A DNA stretch of 64,000 bases, taken from assembly GCF_003429095.1 (NCBI RefSeq), contig NZ_QVTE01000005.1, positions 62,001 to 126,000 of the forward strand, given 5' to 3'. Shown here piece after piece: positions 58,006-64,000 of this stretch (position 1 is the first letter of the stretch; the number at the start of each line of letters is the position of its first letter). The notes below the pieces were generated by a model, which did not search any database, was not told the origin of the DNA, and was given only the letters and a program-made list of their open reading frames with translations. The translations under genes were made by a program, and so were the position numbers. This DNA comes from Peribacillus saganii. GTDB lineage: Bacteria; Bacillota; Bacilli; Bacillales; DSM-1321.

Positions 58006-58542
58006 ATGTCACAATATAGAGAAATTATCAGTAAAGCGGTGGTTGCGAAGGGGCGCAAATACACAAAGTCCACGCATACCATTACCCCGGCTCATCATCC
58101 TTCCAGTATACTTGGCTGTTGGATCATTAACCACAAGTACGAGGCGAATAAAGTCGATAGGAAAGTTGAGGTTAGCGGCGGTTACGATATCAACGTTTGG
58201 TATTCATATAACAATAATACAAAAACTGAAGTCGTAACAGAAAAAGTTAATTACAGAGACGTAATTAAGCTTAATTACCGTGATCCTGACTGCTTTGACG
58301 ACAATGATGTAATCGCCAGAGTCATTCAGCAGCCAAATTGTATTGAAGCCAGCATCTCGCCATGCGGCAGAAAGATTGACGTCCAAGTGGAGAGAGAGTT
58401 CTTTGTCGAAGTAATCGGAGAAACAAAGATCTGTGTTTCTATTAAGCCGGGCGGCTGCGACAATGACGATTGGGGCTACGATTTAGATGATGAGCTTGAT
58501 GATTTAAATCCTGACTTTATGGAATCAGCCGACAATCATTAA
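58006..58542 (+). CDS. cotE: Outer spore coat morphogenetic protein CotE
   Basis: 178 residues, close to the B. subtilis 181. Begins [19 protein letters not shown]; contains [42 protein letters not shown] and a very acidic C terminus ([14 protein letters not shown] type). CotE directs assembly of the outer coat around the forespore. Ribosome site gaggaggg (57988-57995). A sporulation promoter is expected in 57900-57985 but none is clear. Confidence 0.96.
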   Translation: MSQYREIISKAVVAKGRKYTKSTHTITPAHHPSSILGCWIINHKYEANKVDRKVEVSGGYDINVWYSYNNNTKTEVVTEKVNYRDVIKLNYRDPDCFDDNDVIARVIQQPNCIEASISPCGRKIDVQVEREFFVEVIGETKICVSIKPGGCDNDDWGYDLDDELDDLNPDFMESADNH

Positions 58543-58549
58543 TAAAATG

Positions 58550-58577
58550 AACTAGGAAGACGTCTTCCTAGTTTTTT
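58550..58577 (+). terminator. Intrinsic terminator after cotE
   Basis: Palindrome AACTAGGAAGAC (58550-58561) / GTCTTCCTAGTT (58562-58573), followed by T. Confidence 0.85.
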
Positions 58578-58658
58578 CATTGTTTCAAGGCTGGAAATTC
58601 CCTTATTCTATTGCCAAAAAACAATAGTGTTAATGCTTATTCAGCCGATTTTCTATTG

Positions 58659-58667
58659 TGGTATAAT
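58659..58667 (+). promoter_or_regulatory. Extended -10 promoter for mutSL
   Basis: TGGTATAAT: TG, one base, perfect TATAAT (58662-58667). The -35 is weak. About 64 bases to the mutS ATG. Confidence 0.6.
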
Positions 58668-58730
58668 GGAATCTGTATATCACAGGATAGAAATAGTATA
58701 CTATTTTTGCTTAGAAAGGTTTTGGGTTGC

Positions 58731-61349
58731 ATGGCTACATACACGCCTATGATACAGCAATACTTGCGAATAAAGGCTGAATACCAGGATGCCTTTTTAT
58801 TTTTCAGGCTTGGAGACTTTTATGAAATGTTCTTTGACGATGCATTAAAAGCATCTCAGGAACTTGAAATTACCTTAACTAGCCGTGAAGGTGGCGGTGA
58901 AGATAAAATACCAATGTGCGGTGTTCCATACCATTCAGCCGCAAATTATATTGATACACTTGTTGAACGCGGCTATAAGGTGGCGATCTGCGAGCAGACG
59001 GAAGACCCGAAGCAGGCCAAGGGTGTTGTTAGACGGGAAGTAGTCCAGCTTATCACTCCCGGGACAAAAATGGATGGAAAGACTCTAGATGAAAAAGAAA
59101 ACAATTTCATAGCTTCCGTAACCGATTTCGGTGATGGCAGCTTCGGATTTGCCTATACAGACCTATCGACAGGTGAAAATAAGGCAACTATTTTAAATAG
59201 CTCCTTTTCAGATCTATACAATGAACTGGCGATACTTGGGGCTAAGGAGGCAGTAGTGTCTAGCGGCTTTCCTGCCTCTTGGCAAAAAGACCTTAAAGAG
59301 CGCGGGCTGGCCGTTTCCCTTGAAGATTCCGAAGAGGAATTGATTTCATTCACAGAGCTTCTGGCTGACCTGAATGAAAAGAAACATCGGATATCAATGT
59401 CCAGGCTGCTGCACTATTTGTTCAGGACCCAGAAGCGTAACCTGGATCATCTGCAGCCTGTTACCATCTATGAAACAAAACAATTTTTGAAAATCGATTT
59501 CTATTCAAAACGGAATCTTGAATTGACAGAAACTATCCGCGCGAAAGGTAAAAAAGGCTCACTGCTCTGGCTAATGGACGAAACGAAAACGGCAATGGGA
59601 GGAAGACTTCTAAAGCAGTGGATCGACAGGCCGCTGATCGATAAAAATCAGATTGAACGACGGCAGGAGCTTGTTGAAACAATGATTCAGCACTTTTTTG
59701 AAAGGCAGGATCTGCGTGAACAGTTAAAAAATGTTTACGACTTGGAAAGGCTGGCGGGCAGGGTTGCTTTTGGCAATGTAAACGCCAGAGATCTAATTCA
59801 GCTGAAGAGTTCGCTGCAGCAGGTTCCCGCCATAAAGCAAACGGTTGCTTCAATGGGGCAAGAACAGGCTCGGAAAATCTCGGACATTCTTGATCCATGC
59901 GGAGAGATCACAGACCTGCTTGAACAGGCATTACAGGACAACCCGCCAATTTCTATAAAAGAGGGCAACCTGATCCGTGATGGGTATAATGAAGAGCTTG
60001 ACCGGTACCGGGATGCAAGCAGGAACGGAAAAACATGGATTGCCAGCCTGGAACGGCAGGAGCGGGAAAGGACCGGGATCAAATCCCTTAAAATAGGTTA
60101 TAACCGGATATTTGGATACTATATCGAAGTGAGCCGGGCGAATCTGCATCTGCTTGAAGAAGGCAGGTATGAACGGAAACAGACGCTGACAAATGCTGAG
60201 CGGTTTGTCACACCAGAGCTTAAAGAAAAAGAAACACTGATCCTTCAGGCCGAAGAAAAGATTGCGGACCTGGAATATGACCTTTTTATCCAGGTTAGGG
60301 AAACGGTGAAGGAATATATCCCGAGGCTCCAAAAGCTAGCCAAAGCTGTGAGCGAATTGGATGTTCTCCAATGCTTTGCCGCTGTCAGCGAGGAGCGGCA
60401 TTACGTAAAGCCGGTTTTCTCTGAAGAAAGAAAGCTTATAATAAAAGATGGCCGCCATCCGGTTGTGGAAAAAGTGCTGCGAACCCAGGAATACGTACCT
60501 AATGACTGTTATATGAACCCAGAGCGGGAGCTGCTGCTTATTACTGGGCCGAATATGTCCGGGAAAAGTACCTTCATGCGTCAGGTTGCCCTCACTGCAA
60601 TCCTGGCACAAATGGGCTGCTTTGTTCCTGCCGCTGAAGCAGTTTTACCGATATTTGATAAGGTCTTCACAAGGATTGGTGCTGCCGATGACCTGATATC
60701 AGGGCAAAGCACGTTTATGGTTGAAATGCTTGAGGCAAGAAACGCCATCGCCAATGCAACAGCGAACAGTCTGATATTATTTGATGAAATTGGCCGTGGT
60801 ACGTCTACCTATGATGGTATGGCTCTGGCCCAGGCAATTATCGAATATATCCATGATAACATCAGAGCGAAAACGTTATTTTCAACCCATTATCATGAAT
60901 TGACACCGCTGTCCGATCAGCTCACTTCATTAGAGAATGTTCATGTAAGCGCGGTTGAGCAAAATGGCAAGGTAGTCTTTTTGCATAAAATTAAAGAAGG
61001 CTCTGCCGACAAGAGCTACGGAATTCATGTTGCCCAACTTGCCGAACTGCCTGATGAGCTGATTAAACGAGCAAATGAAATCCTCTCCAGTCTGGAAAAA
61101 GGGGCTGATACCCCGATAATTCCAATTAAGAAAGAGATTGATAACAAACAAGCAGATGCGGCCAATCTAAATGAATCTGCTTTGGAAGCACAGCTATCCT
61201 TTTTCGGAGTTCAGGAGAAGCCTCAGAAAACTGAGTTAACCTCCAAAGAGAAGAAACTGATTGAGCAAATTAAATCCCTTGAAATTTTGGAAATGACTCC
61301 ATTAGAGGCCATAAATTCTTTATATAAGCTTCAAAAATTATTAAAATAA
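58731..61349 (+). CDS. mutS: DNA mismatch repair protein MutS
   Basis: Mismatch-recognition ATPase. ATG 58731 gives 872 residues starting [21 protein letters not shown]; the frame is open to 58611, but that part covers the promoter. The mismatch-wedge Phe-x-Glu lies in LGDFYEMFF (residues about 32-40). Connector, core and clamp domains follow, then Walker [14 protein letters not shown], Walker [17 protein letters not shown], and [11 protein letters not shown]-terminal HtH region [11 protein letters not shown]. Ribosome site agaaagg (58713-58719), 11 bases upstream. mutL follows 31 bases later. Confidence 0.97.
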   Translation: MATYTPMIQQYLRIKAEYQDAFLFFRLGDFYEMFFDDALKASQELEITLTSREGGGEDKIPMCGVPYHSAANYIDTLVERGYKVAICEQTEDPKQAKGVVRREVVQLITPGTKMDGKTLDEKENNFIASVTDFGDGSFGFAYTDLSTGENKATILNSSFSDLYNELAILGAKEAVVSSGFPASWQKDLKERGLAVSLEDSEEELISFTELLADLNEKKHRISMSRLLHYLFRTQKRNLDHLQPVTIYETKQFLKIDFYSKRNLELTETIRAKGKKGSLLWLMDETKTAMGGRLLKQWIDRPLIDKNQIERRQELVETMIQHFFERQDLREQLKNVYDLERLAGRVAFGNVNARDLIQLKSSLQQVPAIKQTVASMGQEQARKISDILDPCGEITDLLEQALQDNPPISIKEGNLIRDGYNEELDRYRDASRNGKTWIASLERQERERTGIKSLKIGYNRIFGYYIEVSRANLHLLEEGRYERKQTLTNAERFVTPELKEKETLILQAEEKIADLEYDLFIQVRETVKEYIPRLQKLAKAVSELDVLQCFAAVSEERHYVKPVFSEERKLIIKDGRHPVVEKVLRTQEYVPNDCYMNPERELLLITGPNMSGKSTFMRQVALTAILAQMGCFVPAAEAVLPIFDKVFTRIGAADDLISGQSTFMVEMLEARNAIANATANSLILFDEIGRGTSTYDGMALAQAIIEYIHDNIRAKTLFSTHYHELTPLSDQLTSLENVHVSAVEQNGKVVFLHKIKEGSADKSYGIHVAQLAELPDELIKRANEILSSLEKGADTPIIPIKKEIDNKQADAANLNESALEAQLSFFGVQEKPQKTELTSKEKKLIEQIKSLEILEMTPLEAINSLYKLQKLLK

Positions 61350-61380
61350 CAATCTTCCCGAATTTTTGTGAGGTGATCGA

Positions 61381-63360
61381 ATGGCGAAGATTATTCAGCT
61401 TGATGAGATGCTCGCAAACAAGATTGCAGCTGGTGAAGTGGTTGAGCGCCCTGCTTCTGTTGTAAAAGAACTTGTTGAGAACGCTATTGATGCAGGCAGC
61501 TCGGTAATAGAGATCCATGTAGAGGAAGCCGGACTTGCGATGATCCGGATTCTTGATAATGGCAACGGAATAGCCGCAGAGGATGTTCCTACAGCTTTTA
61601 AGCGGCACGCAACCAGTAAAATAAAAGATGAAAATGACCTGTTCCGGATCCGTACGCTAGGTTTCAGGGGTGAAGCCCTCCCAAGTATTGCATCCGTCTC
61701 CCGGCTCGAAATAAAAACATCCACAGGTGAGGAAGCCGGAACTAGGCTGGTTATTGAAGGTGGTATAATCAAAGTTCATGAACCTGGGCCAAGCAGAAGA
61801 GGTACTGATATCACAGTATCGGATTTGTTTTATAATACGCCGGCCAGGCTGAAATATATGAAAACCATTCATACAGAGTTAGGGAATATTTCGGATGTCG
61901 TCAACCGCTTGGCGCTCGCTAACCCGGGCGTTTCCCTGACACTTATTCATAATGGGAAAAGGCTTTTAAAGACAAACGGCAGTGGTGACGTTTTGCAGGT
62001 ACTGGCCGCCATTTACGGCTATAGTATGGCAAAGAAAATGGTTCCGATCCAGGAAGACTCGCTTGATTATCGGATTAGCGGCTATGTAACTCTCCCTGAG
62101 TTGACACGGGCCTCCCGCAATTATATATCGCTAATGGTAAACGGCCGCTTCATTAAAAGCTATCCGCTTGCCAACGCTATAATGGAGGGTTTCCATACCC
62201 TTCTACCGGTAGGGCGTTATCCAATCGCTCTAATTTCGATTGAAATGGATCCGATATTAGTAGATGTAAATGTTCATCCTTCTAAAATGGAAGTAAGGCT
62301 AAGTAAAGAGGCAGAATGCGCACAGATTATCACTTCTGCAATAAAACAGGCCTTTAAGTCGGTCCAGCTTATACCTAGCGGCCCAATCACACCAAAGGCT
62401 GAACGGCCAAAATCGGAACAAGCGGCTTTTGAGCTGGATCATCTTCCCGCTGAGGATAAAAATAGTAACTCAGCTAGAGCAGATAGCAGTGTTTATGAAT
62501 CACCTTCAACAGAGACAACAAGTCAGGCTTCGAAACGGATTGCATTCGATAGTCCAGCGGAATCCAGTTGGTCAGTCGATAGTACTAAATTAGTGCAGCC
62601 ATCACAAAGCATTCCGGATCAGATGCCTGTCGGTGCAGAATTAGAAGAAGATTACAACGCAAATGATGGTTCAGAACTGGAAGCAGATTACAGCCCAAAT
62701 GATTTTACAGAAGCTGATACTGATTCCAAAATACACGAAGCAGTTCCAAAAGCTTATGAGCAACCGGCATCTTCTTCAAGGGTTCCTGTTTTATATCCTA
62801 TCGGCCAAATGCATGGCACATATATTCTTGCACAGAATTCGGACGGGCTATATATAATTGACCAGCATGCCGCACAGGAACGGATTAAATATGAGTTTTT
62901 TGCAGAGAAATTAGGCAAAGTTGAAAATGAATTGCAAGAAATGCTTGTGCCTATAACTCTCGAATTTTCCCAGGATGAGTGTCTTAAAATTGAAGAGTAC
63001 CGCCATGAATTGGAACGGGTTGGAGTGTTTCTTGAGGAGTTCGGCCATCTTTCATATATTGTCAGGTCACACCCGCAATGGTTTCCTAAAGGTGAAGAAC
63101 AGAAAGTACTTGAGGAAATGATCGAGCAGCTGCTTTTGATGAAGAAAGTGGATATCAGGAGGCTTAGGGAAGAGGCGGCTATACTGATGAGCTGTAAAGG
63201 GTCAATCAAAGCTAATCGTCACCTCCGTAATGATGAAATCCAATCATTGCTGGACGAGCTCCGTCAAACGTCTGATCCCTTCACATGCCCGCATGGAAGG
63301 CCGATCATCATTCACTACTCAACCTATGACATGGAGAAGATGTTTAAACGCGTAATGTAG
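61381..63360 (+). CDS. mutL: DNA mismatch repair endonuclease MutL
   Basis: GHKL ATPase and nicking endonuclease. 659 residues, longer than the 627 of B. subtilis because of the linker. N-terminal ATPase: [42 protein letters not shown]. Linker from about residue 335 to 475, with an acidic 12-residue tandem duplication ([12 protein letters not shown] / [12 protein letters not shown]). C-terminal metal endonuclease motif [12 protein letters not shown] (DQHA-x2-E-x4-E), [12 protein letters not shown] and CPHGRP. This is the endonuclease-type MutL of bacteria without MutH. Ribosome site gaggtgat (61369-61376). Confidence 0.97.
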   Translation: MAKIIQLDEMLANKIAAGEVVERPASVVKELVENAIDAGSSVIEIHVEEAGLAMIRILDNGNGIAAEDVPTAFKRHATSKIKDENDLFRIRTLGFRGEALPSIASVSRLEIKTSTGEEAGTRLVIEGGIIKVHEPGPSRRGTDITVSDLFYNTPARLKYMKTIHTELGNISDVVNRLALANPGVSLTLIHNGKRLLKTNGSGDVLQVLAAIYGYSMAKKMVPIQEDSLDYRISGYVTLPELTRASRNYISLMVNGRFIKSYPLANAIMEGFHTLLPVGRYPIALISIEMDPILVDVNVHPSKMEVRLSKEAECAQIITSAIKQAFKSVQLIPSGPITPKAERPKSEQAAFELDHLPAEDKNSNSARADSSVYESPSTETTSQASKRIAFDSPAESSWSVDSTKLVQPSQSIPDQMPVGAELEEDYNANDGSELEADYSPNDFTEADTDSKIHEAVPKAYEQPASSSRVPVLYPIGQMHGTYILAQNSDGLYIIDQHAAQERIKYEFFAEKLGKVENELQEMLVPITLEFSQDECLKIEEYRHELERVGVFLEEFGHLSYIVRSHPQWFPKGEEQKVLEEMIEQLLLMKKVDIRRLREEAAILMSCKGSIKANRHLRNDEIQSLLDELRQTSDPFTCPHGRPIIIHYSTYDMEKMFKRVM

Positions 63361-63785
63361 CGCGGTATAATTATGTTTGCCCTTAAACACTTTAGTGAGA
63401 CTCTAGCCTTTGGTTGTTTTGTTTCGTATAATGGGCGAATTAACTGCACCACTTCTCGCAGTATGATTGCGTGTGTACAAAAATCTATGGGGAGAAAATG
63501 TGGTGCAGTTTTGCTTGTTTTGGATAACAAAATCCATTGTTTTTTTATTAACTCTGTTATCATCAATTTCCTTTCCGTGTGGCTGATCACATGGTGTCCC
63601 TGCTTTTTATCCACTATTGTAATTCATTTTGTTCTTTGAACGTTTATTTATTAATGAATACATAAAGTATTAAGTGCTGATTCGCAAATTTGTTCGCTTT
63701 GAATAAAGGTGGGCTGCTTTAATGAACAGTGTTTTTCCATTTCATCGTCTGTAATTTGTACTATTTGTGCGTTGCTTCAATTATT
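63361..63785 (+). other. Gap after mutL with a long-loop inverted repeat
   Basis: No gene supported. It includes a perfect 11-bp inverted repeat AACTGCACCAC (63442-63452) / GTGGTGCAGTT (63500-63510) with a 47-base interior, followed by ttgcttgtttt. TATAAT-like boxes occur near 63366 and 63427. Open frames on either strand here lack ribosome sites. Confidence 0.45.
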
Positions 63786-63835
63786 AAAAAATTGGTCCTC
63801 CCAGGATAGGCAGATGGATAAAGTGGCTGGGAGGA
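63786..63835 (-). terminator. Minus-strand intrinsic terminator
   Basis: CTGGGAGGA (63827-63835) and TCCTCCCAG (63796-63804) form a perfect 9-bp stem. Read on the minus strand it is followed by a run of six T (63786-63791), so it serves the minus-strand gene ending at 63883. Confidence 0.65.
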
Positions 63836-63882
63836 AATAAGCTTCCGAAGATTAACAATAGAAAGCTGGCAATATTACAAGC

Positions 63883-64000
63883 TCAAAAATTCTCAGCATA
63901 TTTAACTTTAATTGAAGCTACTTCACCACAATCTTTGCAAAAGGTTAATATTAAAGGAGAACCTACAGAACACAGGTTTTCAATAGGGGTGACGCTTATA
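63883..64000 (-). CDS. Small zinc-ribbon-like protein, C-terminal part only (minus strand)
   Basis: Minus-strand frame open from the right edge to a stop at 63883-63885: 38 codons ending in GSPLILTFCKDCGEVASIKV then KYAENF. The CxxC followed by Gly and the preceding SxGSP segment resemble the C-terminal half of small Bacillus zinc-ribbon proteins often annotated TFIIIB-like. The N-terminal half, where the first CxxC would be, lies beyond the window. A minus-strand terminator about 50 bases downstream supports a real gene. Function unknown. Confidence 0.55.
   Translation of the reverse strand, partial: ISVTPIENLCSVGSPLILTFCKDCGEVASIKVKYAENF

Noticed and set aside
63324-63614. 96-aa minus-strand frame overlapping the mutL end
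   Set aside because: Overlaps a conserved gene end on the other strand, crosses the 63442-63510 inverted repeat, no ribosome site.
1-64000. tRNA or rRNA genes
   Set aside because: No cloverleaf-like or rRNA-like segment seen in any gap on either strand.

Overview
The window reads as a chromosome segment of an endospore-forming Bacillaceae (Bacillus, Mesobacillus or Cytobacillus type). The gene order polC-rimP-nusA-ylxR-ylxQ-infB-ylxP-rbfA-truB-ribC-rpsO-pnp-ylxY-mlpA-ymxH-dpaAB-asd-dapG-dapA-rnjB-tepA-ylzJ-spoIIIE-ymfC through recA-rny-ymdB-spoVS-tdh-kbl-miaB-ymcA-cotE-mutSL is the Bacillus subtilis order as I know it. Dipicolinate synthase, SpoIIIE, SpoVS and CotE point to a spore former. 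All intact genes are on the plus strand. The only minus-strand signals are a partial small gene at the right edge and a frameshifted remnant near 57 kb.

Layout. 1-3567: polC, cut by the left edge. 4063-12002: translation and ribosome-assembly cluster (rimP, nusA, ylxRQ, infB, ylxP, rbfA, truB, ribC, rpsO), then pnp. 14682-24691: ylxY, processing peptidase mlpA, ymxH, then the diaminopimelate/dipicolinate block (dpaA, dpaB, asd, dapG, dapA) and an RNase J. 24885-29022: tepA, ylzJ, spoIIIE. 29534-35538: a GntR regulator with a clear operator and a BMP-type nucleoside ABC importer. 35877-43544: ymfF, ymfH, ymfI, ymfJ, ymfK, rodZ-like ymfM, pgsA, cinA. 44049-48644: recA with an SOS box, rny, ymdB, spoVS. 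48975-54403: a 2-oxoacid:ferredoxin oxidoreductase (korAB), then tdh-kbl for threonine catabolism. 54882-63360: miaB, ymcA, a coat protein, cotE, mutS, mutL.

The most unusual structure is a family of GC-rich intergenic repeats: seven copies, all in the same orientation, downstream of polC, truB, ylzJ (two in tandem), the BMP lipoprotein gene, ymdB and korB. They are modular. A nested inverted-repeat frame (AGCGCCC...GGGCGCT with AGCCCC...GGGGCT inside it) carries a variable number of two-tier hairpins, each with the apical loop AGGAC (or AGGAT). Both stem tiers change in compensating ways between modules and copies, so a folded form, probably RNA, seems to be under selection. The repeat between truB and ribC lies inside an apparent operon and artificially lengthens the ribC reading frame.

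Other points of note are a perfect hairpin that hides the ribosome binding site of ymfJ, a perfect operator ahead of ymfC, an RNase J2-position protein with a complete metal site, a Pro/Asn/Met-rich extension on TepA, and a minus-strand gene remnant broken at two poly-A runs next to ymcA. All names rest on motif and synteny recognition by eye; no database search was run.
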